Positions 45,612 through 55,672 are shown, numbered from the stretch's first letter. The stretch: DNA of 64,000 nucleotides from Aminiphilus circumscriptus DSM 16581 (GCF_000526375.1 NZ_JAFY01000007.1:62001-126000); one strand, 5' to 3'. Program-made: numbers and translations. Notes: generated from the sequence alone by a model not told the origin.

Positions 45612-46714
45612 ACGCGGTGTTTGCGCCCTCGCGCGTCTGGGACCTTCTCCGCGATCGTGGACTTCCTCCGGAAGCGCTTTGGGAGCGGGGATGCGACGCA
45701 CTCCATCGGGAGGTCGGCATCTCGGAAAAAGCCTCCGAGGCGCTGAAAAAGCTCTTTCGGCGAGGGTGGGCGGAGAAGGAGAAATCTCGATGTGACGACG
45801 AGGGGCTTCGCCTCGTGTTGTGTGGCGACCCGGACTACCCGAAGGGGCTTGAGGATCTGGAGGAGCGTCCTCTTCTTCTCTACGTGCGGGGACGTTTTCC
45901 CCTCCCGGGGTCTTTCGTGGCCGTGGTGGGCACACGCCGGTGCACTTCCTACGGAAGGGCCGTGGCGTTTGCTCTGGGAAGCGAGTTGGCTCGCAGGGGA
46001 TGTGTCGTCGTGAGCGGCGGTGCTCTCGGTATCGACGGCGCCGCCCACGGGGGCGCCCTGGATGGCGGGGGCAGCACCGTGGCAGTCTTTGGAACCGGAG
46101 TGGACCGGATCTTTCCGAGTGAGCACGAGGACCTCTTCCGAAACATGGTCGCAAAAGACGGTGCCCTGGTGAGTGAATATCCCCTGGGAACGCCGGGACG
46201 GGGATGGCTTTTTCCACGGCGGAATCGAATCATCGCCGCCCTGTCGTCTCACCTGGTCGTCGTCGAGGCTCCCGAGCGGAGCGGAGCAATCATCACCGCC
46301 CGGCTCGCCGGGGAAATGGGGCGCGAACTCTGGGTCGTACCGGGGCGCATCGACGAGAAGGTGTGCCGGGGTTCCAACGCCCTCCTCGCCGACGGGGCCT
46401 TCCCGCTCGTTCAGGTGGAGCAATTCGTCGATCTGCTTTGCCCGAGACCCTCTTTTTCGGAGGATGGGCAACTCTCTCTCTTCGGAGCCGGAGACGGAAT
46501 GCCCGAGGAGGAGGATGGCGTTTTTTCCACTCTCTCCGCCGATGAAACACGCCTGCTCCGCCTTCTTCGGGAGCGGGGGGACCGAACGATTGACAACATG
46601 GCTGCAGAGGGTACAATGAGCCCCGCTCGGATTTCCGCCGCCCTGGCCGTCCTTTGCGCCCGCGGACTCGTCTACGAGTCCGGGCCGGGACGGTGGCGTG
46701 CGGGTCCCCGGTGA
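45578..46714 (+). CDS. dprA: DNA processing protein DprA
   Basis: Loads RecA on incoming single-stranded DNA. The 378 residues hold a helical N-terminus, the Rossmann-like core with VAVVGTRRCTSYGRAVAFAL, VVVSGGALGIDGAAHGGAL, AVFGTGVDRIFPSEH, SEYPLGTPGRGWLFPRRNRI and ERSGAIITARLAGEMGRELW, and a C-terminal winged-helix (DETRLLRLLRERGDRTIDNM). ATG 45578 follows GGGAGG inside the comM end. Confidence 0.95.
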   Translation: MDDRIKALLLLNAVFAPSRVWDLLRDRGLPPEALWERGCDALHREVGISEKASEALKKLFRRGWAEKEKSRCDDEGLRLVLCGDPDYPKGLEDLEERPLLLYVRGRFPLPGSFVAVVGTRRCTSYGRAVAFALGSELARRGCVVVSGGALGIDGAAHGGALDGGGSTVAVFGTGVDRIFPSEHEDLFRNMVAKDGALVSEYPLGTPGRGWLFPRRNRIIAALSSHLVVVEAPERSGAIITARLAGEMGRELWVVPGRIDEKVCRGSNALLADGAFPLVQVEQFVDLLCPRPSFSEDGQLSLFGAGDGMPEEEDGVFSTLSADETRLLRLLRERGDRTIDNMAAEGTMSPARISAALAVLCARGLVYESGPGRWRAGPR

Positions 46715-46741
46715 GATCTTCCATTGGAGGTGCTGCACCAG

Positions 46742-47020
46742 ATGGCATGCAGAGTCTTTCATCCCCAGGAGCGACGATATCTGACGCAGGAGGCGCTCGG
46801 CGCCGTTGTGGACTACCTTTCACTGCAGCGGGAATCGGATCCGGTCCTCGAGGAAGCGTTGACGTCCGCGGTTCTCCTGGGAAGCTCCCGGAACAGACCC
46901 GTCGACGAGGAGGATTTCCGGATGCTCTTCGATCTCGCCGCGGCGGCTCCTGAGAAAATCGACTACCGCGATGCCGTCGCCGCAGTACGACACGTTCCCT
47001 ACACCCCTTGGCTCGTGTGA
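46742..47020 (+). CDS. Smg/DUF494-like protein (tentative)
   Basis: A 92-residue protein between dprA and topA. The segment ERRYLTQEALGAVVDYLSLQ followed by VLEEALTSAVLLGSS and VDEEDFRMLFDLA resembles the C-terminal half of Smg (DUF494), which sits beside dprA in proteobacteria. ATG 46742 lies 10 bases after GGAGGTG; a TTG at 46724 opens the frame. Function unknown. Confidence 0.6.
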   Translation: MACRVFHPQERRYLTQEALGAVVDYLSLQRESDPVLEEALTSAVLLGSSRNRPVDEEDFRMLFDLAAAAPEKIDYRDAVAAVRHVPYTPWLV

Positions 47021-47037
47021 CGGGACGGAACGTTCTC

Positions 47038-49218
47038 ATGGCGAAAAAAACACTGGTCATTGTTGAATCCCCCGCAAAAGCAAAAACACTTCAGAAAATT
47101 CTCGGAAAAGGATACGAAATCCAGGCGAGCATGGGGCACATTCGGGATCTTCCGAAGAGCAAGCTCGGTGTCGATCTGGAGAACGGCTTTACTCCCGAAT
47201 ACATTCTCGTCCGCGGCAAGGGCGAATTGATCAAGAAACTAAAGAATGCCGCAAAAGGGAGCGACGCGATCCTCCTTGCCTCCGACCCCGACCGCGAAGG
47301 TGAGGCTATCGCCTGGCACCTGGCTCATGTGCTGGAGGTCGATCCCGCCACGCCGTGCAGGATCCGCATGTACGAGATTACGGCCCGTGGGGTGAGCGAA
47401 GCGGTCAAAACTCCTTCGCCCATCGACATGAACAAGGTGGAGGCGCAGCAGGCGCGGCGCATTCTGGACCGCGTCATGGGTTATACCCTGAGTCCTCTGC
47501 TCTGGAAAAAAGTGCAGCCCCGCCTTTCCGCGGGGCGCGTGCAGTCCGTGGCACTCCGTCTCATCGCGGACCGGGAGCGGGAGATCCGGAACTTCACGGA
47601 ACAGGAGTATTGGCTTGTGGATGTGGAGGCCTCCTCCGAGGACGGCCGCGCCTACCGGCTGAGAGTGGAACGACGGAACAAGAAGACGGTCACCATCGCC
47701 GATGCTGCCGAAGCGGAGGCTGTGGAGGCCGTTCTTCGGAAAAATCCTCTCATCGTGACATCCTTTCGCGTCAAGGAGACCAAGCGGCCTCCTCTTCCTC
47801 CGTTCAAGACGAGCACGCTCCAGCAGGAGGCGGCGCGTCGCCTCGGGTTTTCTCCGCGAAAGACCATGCGGATCGCCCAGACCCTCTACGAGGGTGTGGA
47901 ACTTCCGGGGAAAGGCCCCGTGGGGCTCATCACCTACATGCGCACCGACAGCCTCCGTCTCAGCCCCGACGCCGTCGCCCGGGCGCGCGAGGTCATCGGG
48001 AAGGAGTGGGGGGCCGAGTACGTTCCCGAAAAACCCAATATCTTTGCCGCGAAAGGGCGGACCCAGGACGCGCATGAAGCCATTCGTCCCACTGATCCGG
48101 AACTCCTTCCGGGACGCCTGAAGGGGGAACTCTCGGGGGATGAATTCAAACTCTACAACATGATCTGGCAGCGGTTCACCGCATCGCAGATGTCTGCTGC
48201 GGTGGTGGCCCGGAGCACGCTCGAGGCCGAGTGTGGCGTCTATGGCCTCGCCCAGGCCGGAGCGGTCCTTTGTTTCGAAGGATGGGGCAAGGTCTGGCCC
48301 CTGGACCTGAAGGAGGGGCTCATCGCTCCCGCCGTGGAGGGAGAGACGCTCTTTGTGGACGATGTCCTCCGGGAGCAGCGTTTCACCAAACCTCCCGCAC
48401 GGTACGCGGAATCCGGGCTCGTGAAGGCTCTCGAAGAGAAGGGCATCGGTCGTCCCTCCACCTACGCCACCATCATCCAGACGCTCTACGACCGGGGCTA
48501 TGTGGAGCGCAACGACGAGCGGCGCCTGGAGCCAACGGACCTGGGGCTTGTGGTGAACGACTTTCTCGTCGCTCACTTCCCGGGCATCGTGGACGTCGGT
48601 TTTACCGCGGGCATGGAGAGCGAACTCGACGAAGTCGAGCAGGGGGACCGCCCCTGGGTGGACGTGGTGGACGATTTCTGGCGCCCTTTCTCCGAGACGC
48701 TTGCCTCGGCGGAGAAAAACGCGGAACGTGTCCGCGTTCCCGTGAAGGAGATCGGTGAAGCCTGCCCCGAGTGCGGCGCACCCCTCGTGATCAAGCGGGG
48801 ACGCTTCGGTGAGTTCATCGCCTGTTCGGGGTATCCGAACTGTTCCTACACCCGTCCCATCCTGAAGACCCTCGGTATCCCCTGTCCCACCTGCGGCAAG
48901 GGAGAGGTGGTGCGACGACGTACGAAGAAGGGGCGTTTCTTCTACGGCTGTTCCCTCTATCCTGCCTGCGACTTCGTCTCCTGGAACCAGCCAAGCGGAG
49001 AAAAATGTCCCGAATGCGGCGCTCCTCTGATGGTACGGGGAAAGAACAAGCCGTCCTTCTGTCCTGCCTGTTCCGGCCAGAGCGAGTCCACGGAACCCGT
49101 ACCGAAGAAAAAGGCCGGGCGCCCGAAAAAAAAGCCGAACGCCGCCAAGTCGCGAGCCTCCCGGAAGGGAACGGCTCCGTCGCCCAACTCTTCGAAGGAA
49201 ACCACCTCGGATGTGTAG
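47038..49218 (+). CDS. topA: DNA topoisomerase I
   Basis: Type IA topoisomerase relaxing negative supercoils, 726 residues. Toprim: LVIVESPAKAKTLQKILGKG and ASDPDREGEAIAWHLAHVL. Active-site Tyr in GPVGLITYMRTDSLRLS (about residue 300). AHEAIRPTDPELLPG and LVKALEEKGIGRPSTYATII follow. The tail carries three zinc ribbons, CPECGAPLVIKRGRFGEF, CPTCGKGEVVRRRTKKGRF and CPECGAPLMVRGKNKPSFC, and ends in a Lys/Ser-rich extension. ATG 47038 has a weak ribosome site. It overlaps trmFO by 8 bases. Confidence 0.97.
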   Translation: MAKKTLVIVESPAKAKTLQKILGKGYEIQASMGHIRDLPKSKLGVDLENGFTPEYILVRGKGELIKKLKNAAKGSDAILLASDPDREGEAIAWHLAHVLEVDPATPCRIRMYEITARGVSEAVKTPSPIDMNKVEAQQARRILDRVMGYTLSPLLWKKVQPRLSAGRVQSVALRLIADREREIRNFTEQEYWLVDVEASSEDGRAYRLRVERRNKKTVTIADAAEAEAVEAVLRKNPLIVTSFRVKETKRPPLPPFKTSTLQQEAARRLGFSPRKTMRIAQTLYEGVELPGKGPVGLITYMRTDSLRLSPDAVARAREVIGKEWGAEYVPEKPNIFAAKGRTQDAHEAIRPTDPELLPGRLKGELSGDEFKLYNMIWQRFTASQMSAAVVARSTLEAECGVYGLAQAGAVLCFEGWGKVWPLDLKEGLIAPAVEGETLFVDDVLREQRFTKPPARYAESGLVKALEEKGIGRPSTYATIIQTLYDRGYVERNDERRLEPTDLGLVVNDFLVAHFPGIVDVGFTAGMESELDEVEQGDRPWVDVVDDFWRPFSETLASAEKNAERVRVPVKEIGEACPECGAPLVIKRGRFGEFIACSGYPNCSYTRPILKTLGIPCPTCGKGEVVRRRTKKGRFFYGCSLYPACDFVSWNQPSGEKCPECGAPLMVRGKNKPSFCPACSGQSESTEPVPKKKAGRPKKKPNAAKSRASRKGTAPSPNSSKETTSDV

Positions 49219-50545
49219 CGCCTCGGTTCCGCCCCAATCCGTCACCGTCATCGGAGGTGGCCTCGCGGGGAGCGAGGCGGCGTGGCAGTTGGCCCGCCGG
49301 GGGCATACGGTCCGTCTCCACGAAATGCGCCCCGTAAACAGCACTCCCGCCCACAGAACGGCGTGGCTGGCGGAGCTGGTCTGCAGCAATTCCCTCGGAT
49401 CGGACGTGCCGGAAAGCCCGGGAGGACTTCTCAAGGAAGAACTCCGGCGCATGAAGAGCCTCGTCATGGAAGCCGCCGAAGAGAGCGCCGTTCCTGCGGG
49501 GCGGGCTCTGGCGGTGGATCGGGAACTCTTCGCCCGTTTCGTGTCGGAGCGTCTCGCCGCACATCCCCTGGTGACGATCCTCCGGGAGGAGGTTGCCACG
49601 TTGCCCGAAGAACCCGCGGTGATCGCCACGGGACCTCTCACGAGTCCGGCGTTTGCGGCGTGTCTCAGGGAATCCGCGGGAGGTTTTCTCGCCTTCTACG
49701 ACGCGGTCGCTCCCGTGGTGACCGCGGAGAGTGTGGATGCGGACACGGTCTACCGGGCCAGCCGATGGGGGCAGGGGGAGGATTATCTGAACTGTCCCCT
49801 CGATCGAGAGGCCTACGAGCGTTTTCTTTCCGCCCTGCTGGCGGCGGAACGGGCGCCTCGCAAGGACTTCGAACAGGATCCGCGCTATTTCGAGGGATGT
49901 CTTCCCGTGGAGGTCCTCGCGGAGCGAGGGCCGGACACCCTCCGCTACGGTCCCATGCGTCCTGTGGGGCTTCCCGATCCGAGAACGGGAAGAGAACCCT
50001 ACGCGGTGGTGCAGCTTCGCCAGGACAACCGGGAAGGCACACTCTACAATCTCGTGGGCTTTCAGACCAATCTGCGCTGGGGGGAGCAGGAGCGCGTCTT
50101 CCGGCTCATTCCGGGACTGGAGAAGGCGGAGTTTGTCCGCCTCGGCGTCATGCACCGGAACATCTACGTCAACGCTCCTCTGGCGTTGGATTCCTCCCTC
50201 CGGCTTCGTGGACGGGAGGCACTGTTTCTGGCGGGGCAGCTCGTCGGCGTGGAAGGCTATGTGGAGAGCACCGCCATGGGGCTTGTCGCGGCGGTGAATT
50301 GTGCGGCCTTCCTCGCAGGTTCGCCCTTTCCGCACTGGCCCGAGGAGACCGCCATCGGAGCCCTGCTGCATTATCTTGGCAGTGCCCTTCCCGGAAACTT
50401 TCAACCCATGAACTGCAATCTCGGCATTTTCCCTCCTCTTCCGAAGCGGATCCGGGGGCGGACCGAGCGGTGCGGAGCGGTAGCCACCAGGGCACGGGAA
50501 GCCATCGCACTCTTTCTTGAGAAGCAGGGCGCGCTTTTTCCGTAG
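49211..50545 (+). CDS. trmFO: Folate-dependent tRNA U54 methyltransferase TrmFO
   Basis: Flavoenzyme that makes m5U54 in the tRNA T-loop using methylene-tetrahydrofolate. The 444 residues show the FAD loop VTVIGGGLAGSEAAWQLARR, the family Cys in LAELVCSNSLGSD, CLPVEVLAERGPDTLRYGPM, DNREGTLYNLVGFQTNLRWG, VGVEGYVESTAMGLVAA and FQPMNCNLGIFPPLP. Such enzymes sit next to topA in many lineages. Confidence 0.96.
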   Translation: MCSASVPPQSVTVIGGGLAGSEAAWQLARRGHTVRLHEMRPVNSTPAHRTAWLAELVCSNSLGSDVPESPGGLLKEELRRMKSLVMEAAEESAVPAGRALAVDRELFARFVSERLAAHPLVTILREEVATLPEEPAVIATGPLTSPAFAACLRESAGGFLAFYDAVAPVVTAESVDADTVYRASRWGQGEDYLNCPLDREAYERFLSALLAAERAPRKDFEQDPRYFEGCLPVEVLAERGPDTLRYGPMRPVGLPDPRTGREPYAVVQLRQDNREGTLYNLVGFQTNLRWGEQERVFRLIPGLEKAEFVRLGVMHRNIYVNAPLALDSSLRLRGREALFLAGQLVGVEGYVESTAMGLVAAVNCAAFLAGSPFPHWPEETAIGALLHYLGSALPGNFQPMNCNLGIFPPLPKRIRGRTERCGAVATRAREAIALFLEKQGALFP

Positions 50546-50595
50546 TACTTATGACCCCTTTCTCCAGAAATTTCCCAATTTCAAGGGAAAAGTGC

Positions 50596-50601
50596 TACAA
50601 T
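50596..50601 (+). promoter_or_regulatory. -10 box close to xerC start (possible leaderless mRNA)
   Basis: TACAAT lies 7 bases before the ATG at 50609; TTCCCA 18 bases further upstream (50572-50577) could be the -35. No ribosome site precedes the ATG, so RNA started here would be leaderless. Confidence 0.4.
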
Positions 50602-50608
50602 ACGCGCC

Positions 50609-51508
50609 ATGAGTGAAAATCTCTCCGTCGAAATGGACCGCTATCTGGAGCACCTGCGCTTCTCTCTGGGACGTTCGGATCATACCGTGACCAACTACGC
50701 GGTCGATCTCGCCCAGTTCTGCGAGTTTCTTCTCCAGCAGGGGCTTGAAGACGTGGAGGAGATCACGTCCTCCCATGTCCGTGCTTTTCTTCGGGACATC
50801 ATGGGATTCGGATACGCGAAGACCAGCGCGGCGAGGAAACTCTCCGCCGTGCGGAGCTGGTTCGCCTTTCTCCAACGGAACGGAAGAGTGGCTTCCAACG
50901 CGGCGGCATCCGTGCGGAGTCCCAAGCTGCCTCAGCGTCTTCCCCGGGCGCTCTCCCGGGAAGACGCGGCGCGTCTCGTCGAAGAGGGGCCGCGCGGGGA
51001 GGAGTTTCATCGCGACCGGGCGGTGTTGGAACTGTTGTACGGTTGTGGCCTGCGCGTGGCCGAACTCGCCGCGCTCGAGTGGGAGGACGTGCAGCTTGAG
51101 GAGCGGTGGATTCGCGTGCGCGGCAAGGGGGACAAGGAGCGCATGGTTCCCATGGGGCGCATTGCTCGGGATGCCCTTCTGGAATTGCCCCTCCCGCCTT
51201 CGGGGGAGCGGTGTGGGCCGCTCTTTCCGGGTGAGGAGGGTGGAAAACTTTCAGTGCGCACCGTGCACCGCATCGTCACCCGAGCCGCCCGGATCGTCGG
51301 GCTCGCGGGTGTGACACCCCACGTGCTGCGCCATTCCTTTGCGACGCACATGCTTGAGGGGGGTGCGTCGCTTCGGGTGCTTCAGGAACTCTTGGGCCAC
51401 GAAAGCCTCGTGACGACCCAGAAATATCTCAGGATCACCGCGGAGCAGATGCGCCGGAGCTACAGCGCGGCCCATCCCCGCGGGGGAGGAGCGGACGAAC
51501 ATGTTTGA
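50609..51508 (+). CDS. xerC: Tyrosine recombinase XerC
   Basis: Chromosome-dimer resolvase of 299 residues. N-domain: [20 protein letters not shown]. Catalytic residues: Arg in [19 protein letters not shown], Lys in [14 protein letters not shown], His-x-x-Arg in [20 protein letters not shown], His in [17 protein letters not shown], and Tyr in the same segment. Distinct from the satellite integrase at 13533. It overlaps hslV by 8 bases. In Bacillus the same place holds codV/xerC. Confidence 0.94.
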   Translation: MSENLSVEMDRYLEHLRFSLGRSDHTVTNYAVDLAQFCEFLLQQGLEDVEEITSSHVRAFLRDIMGFGYAKTSAARKLSAVRSWFAFLQRNGRVASNAAASVRSPKLPQRLPRALSREDAARLVEEGPRGEEFHRDRAVLELLYGCGLRVAELAALEWEDVQLEERWIRVRGKGDKERMVPMGRIARDALLELPLPPSGERCGPLFPGEEGGKLSVRTVHRIVTRAARIVGLAGVTPHVLRHSFATHMLEGGASLRVLQELLGHESLVTTQKYLRITAEQMRRSYSAAHPRGGGADEHV

Positions 51509-52034
51509 GGGGACGACGATTCTCTGCGTGCGGATCCGGAACCGCGTCGCCATGGTGGGAGACGGACAGGTCACGTTGGGAAACCAGGTTGTCAAGGCGG
51601 GGGCGCGAAAGGTACGGCGTCTCTACCGCGGCACGGTGCTCGCGGGATTCGCCGGAAGCACCGCCGATGCCATGACGCTGCTGGAGCGCTTTGAAAAGTT
51701 TCTGGAGGAGCATTCGGGAAATCTCATGCGGGCCGCCGTGACCATGGTTCGGGAATGGCGTACCGACCGGGCTCTTCGCAGGCTAGAGGCGATGATGCTC
51801 GTGGCGGACCGGGAGCAGACGCTTCTGCTCTCCGGCGCGGGGGATGTCCTGGAACCTGAAGGATACGCCGCGTCCATCGGTTCCGGCTCCGGCTTCGCCC
51901 TTGCTGCGGCGAGGGCGCTCTGCGAAGCCGCGGAATGGCCCGCGGAGGAGATAGCCCGCCGCTCTCTGGAGATCGCGGGGGATCTGTGCATCTACACCAA
52001 CAAGAACATCACCGTGGAGGTGATCGACGCGTGA
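51501..52034 (+). CDS. hslV: ATP-dependent protease subunit HslV
   Basis: Proteasome-like peptidase of 177 residues. The N-terminal nucleophile Thr should be the first T in [15 protein letters not shown], so three or four residues must be removed, unlike the usual M-T-T start. Typical blocks: [60 protein letters not shown] and [17 protein letters not shown]. It pairs with HslU, whose start overlaps its stop. Confidence 0.94.
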   Translation: MFEGTTILCVRIRNRVAMVGDGQVTLGNQVVKAGARKVRRLYRGTVLAGFAGSTADAMTLLERFEKFLEEHSGNLMRAAVTMVREWRTDRALRRLEAMMLVADREQTLLLSGAGDVLEPEGYAASIGSGSGFALAAARALCEAAEWPAEEIARRSLEIAGDLCIYTNKNITVEVIDA

Positions 52035-53458
52035 TACGACAGGAAGGACGGGACTTCTCCCCCCGGGAGATCGTCGCCTATCTCGATAGATACGTCATCG
52101 GCCAGGAAAAGGCCAAACGCGCCGTGGCGATCGCCTTGAGGAACCGCCTGCGCAGGCGGCGTCTTCCCGAGGAGGCGGCCAGGGAGATCGCTCCCAGGAA
52201 CATCCTCATGGTCGGTCCCACGGGGGTGGGTAAGACGGAGATCGCCCGCCGCCTCTCGCACCTGGTGAACGCCCCGTTCGTCAAGGTGGAGGCCACCAAG
52301 TACACCGAAGTGGGCTATGTGGGGCGCGATGTGGAATCCATGATCCGCGATCTCGTGGAGACGGCGGTGCAGATGGTGAAGGAGCGGAAGGTCGAAGAGG
52401 TCCGTGAGGTCGCGAAGGTGCGCGCCGAGGACCGACTGCTTGATGCTCTTCTTCCCCGGCCTCGTTCCGCGGTCTCCCGTGTTCCCGAGTTCTTTCGTCT
52501 CTTCGGCGGTCAGCAGGAAGAGGCCGCCCAGGCGAGTACACCTTCCCCCCAGACGCCGGAGGAGGAACAGCGCTTCGCCGCGACCCGGGAACGACTTCGG
52601 GAGATGCTGCGCAACGGCAGGCTCGAGGACCGGGAGGTGGAAATCGAGGTGACGGAGGTGCCCAAGCTCGGCATGCCCCTGTTGGGGGGTGCCGGCATGG
52701 AGGAGATGGGCATGAACCTCAACGAGATGCTCGGCGGCTTGCTGCCCAAGAAATCCCGACGGCGCCGCGTCAGCGTCGCCGAGGCGCGGCGCATTCTCGA
52801 GGCGGAAGAGGCGGAAAAGCTCGTGGACATGGAGGCCGTTACCAGGGAAGCCCTCGAAAAGGCACAGGAGGAAGGCATCGTCTTTCTCGACGAACTGGAT
52901 AAGGTTGCGGCTGGAGAGGGCCGTGGGGCCGGACCGGACGTGAGCCGCGAGGGCGTTCAGCGGGATCTCCTGCCCATCGTGGAGGGATGTACGGTGCAGA
53001 CCAAGTACGGCCCGGTCACGACGGATCACATCCTGTTCATCGCCGCCGGGGCCTTCCACAAGGTCAAACCGTCGGATCTCGTTCCGGAGCTGCAGGGAAG
53101 ACTTCCCATAAGGGTTGAGCTCGATTCTCTCGGCGAGGAGGAGCTGTTCCGCATTCTTCGGGAGCCCGAACACAGCCTTGTACGCCAGTATCAGGCCCTG
53201 CTCGGCACGGAGGGGGTGGAACTTCTCTTCGAAGAAGGAGCGCTGCGCGCCATCGCCAAGTTTGCCACGGCGGCGAACCGCGACATGGAGAACATCGGTG
53301 CCCGGCGGCTCGCCACCATTATGGAACTTCTTCTGGAGGAAATCAGTTTCGATGCGCAGGAGTTGGCCGGCAGCACGGTCCGCGTGGATGTCCCTTTTGT
53401 GGAGGAGCGCCTGCGGGATGTGGCGGCGGACAAGGACATGCGGAACTACCTTCTCTAG
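52031..53458 (+). CDS. hslU: ATP-dependent protease ATPase subunit HslU
   Basis: AAA+ unfoldase feeding HslV, 475 residues. Motifs: [20 protein letters not shown], Walker A in [20 protein letters not shown], the GYVGRD pore loop in [17 protein letters not shown], an I-domain (about 110-245), Walker B in [14 protein letters not shown], and IENIGARRL-like sensor 2 (here [19 protein letters not shown]). The C-terminus MRNYLL replaces the common -F/YIL tail that docks into HslV. GTG 52031 overlaps the hslV stop by 4 bases. Confidence 0.95.
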   Translation: MIRQEGRDFSPREIVAYLDRYVIGQEKAKRAVAIALRNRLRRRRLPEEAAREIAPRNILMVGPTGVGKTEIARRLSHLVNAPFVKVEATKYTEVGYVGRDVESMIRDLVETAVQMVKERKVEEVREVAKVRAEDRLLDALLPRPRSAVSRVPEFFRLFGGQQEEAAQASTPSPQTPEEEQRFAATRERLREMLRNGRLEDREVEIEVTEVPKLGMPLLGGAGMEEMGMNLNEMLGGLLPKKSRRRRVSVAEARRILEAEEAEKLVDMEAVTREALEKAQEEGIVFLDELDKVAAGEGRGAGPDVSREGVQRDLLPIVEGCTVQTKYGPVTTDHILFIAAGAFHKVKPSDLVPELQGRLPIRVELDSLGEEELFRILREPEHSLVRQYQALLGTEGVELLFEEGALRAIAKFATAANRDMENIGARRLATIMELLLEEISFDAQELAGSTVRVDVPFVEERLRDVAADKDMRNYLL

Positions 53459-53589
53459 AAAAGGGAATAACGAGGCATTCGAGAATCGCGGGAAGGGCAC
53501 GCACGACGAGGAAAATCATGCCGGAAGTCCCGAGTGGGGCCGTTGTGAACGACACGTTTACGAGAAGAAGAAATTAGGAGGGACATGCC

Positions 53590-54432
53590 GTGACGATGAA
53601 CACTCCAAAGGAACTCATTGAGTCGAGAGCGAAGATCCTGAATCCTTCGGCCATGCAGGATCTGCTCGAGAAGACCCGTCTCGTGAGCCGGGCACTGCAG
53701 AACAGAAGGGACCATCGGGCCTATCCGGATTACCAAAAGCTCTCCAAGCTTCTGTGCGATCTTGCGGCGGCCAACGTGTATCTCATCAGCCGGGAGGGGC
53801 GCATCCTCGGGTATGCCTGGGTGAGTGAGTACGACTGTCCCATTATGGCGAACCTGCTCGAAAAGAACAGCATGCCCGATTCCTATGTGGAGAAACTCAA
53901 CCAGTATCACGAATCGGTGCTCAACCACACGGACCACGGGCTGTGTGCCTATGCGGACCATCCCTGTACCTACTCCAACAAGCACGTGCTCTACGTTCCC
54001 ATCACGGGCGGGGCAGAGCGCCTGGGGACCCTGATTCTTGCGCGGTTCGGCCAGCCCTTTGACACGAGGGATCTCGTCCTCGCAGAATATCTCGCCACCG
54101 TGGTGGGACTGGAGATTCTCCACGAGCGGACTCGTTCCATCGAGGAACGCGCCCGGGAGCGTCTGGTGGTGCAGATGGCCATGCGTGCCCTTTCCTATTC
54201 CGAGGTGGAGTCGGTGCGGCACATCGTGCGGGAGCTCGGGGGCCCCGAAGGAGTTGTTGTGGCGAGCCGCGTGGCGGATCGCGTCGGCGTGACCCGGAGC
54301 GTCATCGTCAATGCCCTGCGCAAGCTGGAGAGCGCCGGAATCATCGAAAGCCGGAGCCTCGGCATGAAGGGAACGTACATCCGCGTTCTGAGCGCGCTTT
54401 TTCTGGAGGAACTGGGCATTTTCGAGGAGTGA
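53590..54432 (+). CDS. codY: Global nutritional regulator CodY
   Basis: GTP- and branched-chain-amino-acid-sensing repressor. The 280 residues (278 from ATG 53596) have the N-terminal GAF-like domain (MQDLLEKTRLVSRALQNRRD, VYLISREGRILGYAW, CTYSNKHVLYVPITGGAERL) and a C-terminal winged helix (ASRVADRVGVTRSVIVNALR then KLESAGIIESRSLGMKGTYI), the most conserved CodY part. It is about 20 residues longer than the Bacillus protein. GTG 53590 follows AGGAGGG by 8 bases. Its presence right before flgB matches Bacillus, where CodY controls motility and amino-acid use. Confidence 0.95.
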   Translation: MTMNTPKELIESRAKILNPSAMQDLLEKTRLVSRALQNRRDHRAYPDYQKLSKLLCDLAAANVYLISREGRILGYAWVSEYDCPIMANLLEKNSMPDSYVEKLNQYHESVLNHTDHGLCAYADHPCTYSNKHVLYVPITGGAERLGTLILARFGQPFDTRDLVLAEYLATVVGLEILHERTRSIEERARERLVVQMAMRALSYSEVESVRHIVRELGGPEGVVVASRVADRVGVTRSVIVNALRKLESAGIIESRSLGMKGTYIRVLSALFLEELGIFEE

Positions 54433-54482
54433 TCCGACAACCCCCGCCACAGAGGTTTTGTGACGTTTTGTCCCAGCTTTTC

Positions 54483-54528
54483 CCCGGTGGGATCTCCGAC
54501 GTTTCGGCAGATCCCACCGGGCGTTTTT
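54483..54528 (+). terminator. Terminator between codY and flagellar operon
   Basis: CCGGTGGGATCT (54484-54495) pairs perfectly with AGATCCCACCGG (54509-54520), followed by GCGTTTTT. It separates the hslVU-codY transcript from the flagellar genes. Confidence 0.9.
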
Positions 54529-54690
54529 CTTCGGGAGAGGACAAGCCTGTTCCCCTTTCTCCGTATCGGGATCCGGCGAAAAGGAAGATCCCGGGAGCGA
54601 TTCGCCTTTCAAGAGAAGCAAAGACGCTGCCGATACACAAAAGGGTTCGATGAGATCCGTTCATCTTTGAATCGTTCGGGAGGGAGTTTC

Positions 54691-55092
54691 ATGCAGAGGG
54701 ACATGACCTGGGATGTCATCGCGAAGGATGTCGAAGGATTGTCTCGCCGGTTCGAGGCGGTCTCCCAGAACATGGCCAACGGCAACACCCCGCGGTATGC
54801 CCGCCGGGAGGTCTCCTTCGAGGACCAGTTGAAAGAACTCATCGACGGTCCCACGAAGCTGCCTCTTGCCGTGACCGACACGAAGCACATTCCGCGGCGT
54901 CCTCTTTCCGTAAACGACGTAGTTCCCGAGGAGTCCCGGATCTACGACGAGTGGTACCGCCTCGACGGAAACAATGTTGATCCCGAGCGGGAGAACGCCC
55001 TTCTCAACCAGACGAGGATGGGATATACCGCCATGAACAGGATGCTCGGGCGAAAGTTCGGTCTGTACAAGGCTGTCATAGGAGGCCGATGA
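54691..55092 (+). CDS. flgB: Flagellar proximal rod protein FlgB
   Basis: A 133-residue rod subunit. The N-terminal heptad region has LSRRFEAVSQNMANGNTPRY with the ANxxTPxY rod signature, then SFEDQLKELIDG. The C-terminus has NNVDPERENALLNQTRMGYT, the NVDxxxE motif. ATG 54691 follows GGGAGG. Its TGA overlaps the flgC ATG. Confidence 0.95.
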   Translation: MQRDMTWDVIAKDVEGLSRRFEAVSQNMANGNTPRYARREVSFEDQLKELIDGPTKLPLAVTDTKHIPRRPLSVNDVVPEESRIYDEWYRLDGNNVDPERENALLNQTRMGYTAMNRMLGRKFGLYKAVIGGR

Positions 55093-55511
55093 TGCGCGTC
55101 TTTCACTCCTTGAACGTGGCGGGAAGCGCTCTTACGGCGCATCGTCTCTGGATGGACACGATTTCGGAAAATCTTGCCAACGTGAATACCACGCGCTCCG
55201 GCGACGGAGGCCCCTATGTGCGGAGAGTTCCTGTTTTTGCGGAACGCCTCGACCGCGAGCTTTCTCCCAATTCCGCGTCGGGTGGAGTGAAGGTGACCGC
55301 CATCGCGCAGGATCCCCTTCCGCCCCGTCTGGTGTACCAGCCGGAACATCCCGACGCGAACGAGGAAGGATATGTGGCCTATCCGAACGTGAACGTGGTG
55401 CGGGAGATGACGGACATGATCGTGGCCAGCAGGGCTTACGAGGCGAGCCTTTCCATCGTGGACACGGGAAAGGCTATGTGGAACAGTGCCTTGGAAGTGC
55501 TCAAAGGATAG
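55089..55511 (+). CDS. flgC: Flagellar proximal rod protein FlgC
   Basis: A 140-residue rod subunit. N-terminal NVAGSALTAHRLWMDTISEN and LANVNTTRS, internal PYVRRVPVFAE, and C-terminal EEGYVAYPNVNVVREMTDMI with the rod-family ending SRAYEASLSIVDTGKAMWNS. ATG 55089 overlaps flgB by 4 bases; ATG 55092 is an alternative. Confidence 0.95.
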   Translation: MMRVFHSLNVAGSALTAHRLWMDTISENLANVNTTRSGDGGPYVRRVPVFAERLDRELSPNSASGGVKVTAIAQDPLPPRLVYQPEHPDANEEGYVAYPNVNVVREMTDMIVASRAYEASLSIVDTGKAMWNSALEVLKG

Positions 55512-55555
55512 ATATTGGGACTTTGGGATCAGTTAAAAATAAGGCTTTCGATTCG

Positions 55556-55588
55556 GGGGGGTGAGGCAGTCCCCCCTGCTTTTTTTTC
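55556..55588 (+). terminator. Hairpin with T-run between flgC and fliE
   Basis: Six G (55556-55561) face six C (55571-55576) over a 9-base loop, followed by TGC and eight T. It may attenuate the flagellar transcript after the rod genes. Confidence 0.6.
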
Positions 55589-55672
55589 GCTTTTTCTGGT
55601 AAATTACCGGAGTATTGCCTTTGGAGAAAGAGCGACAGGGGAGAGTCTTTTGCGGTAAATGTCAGTCTGATG

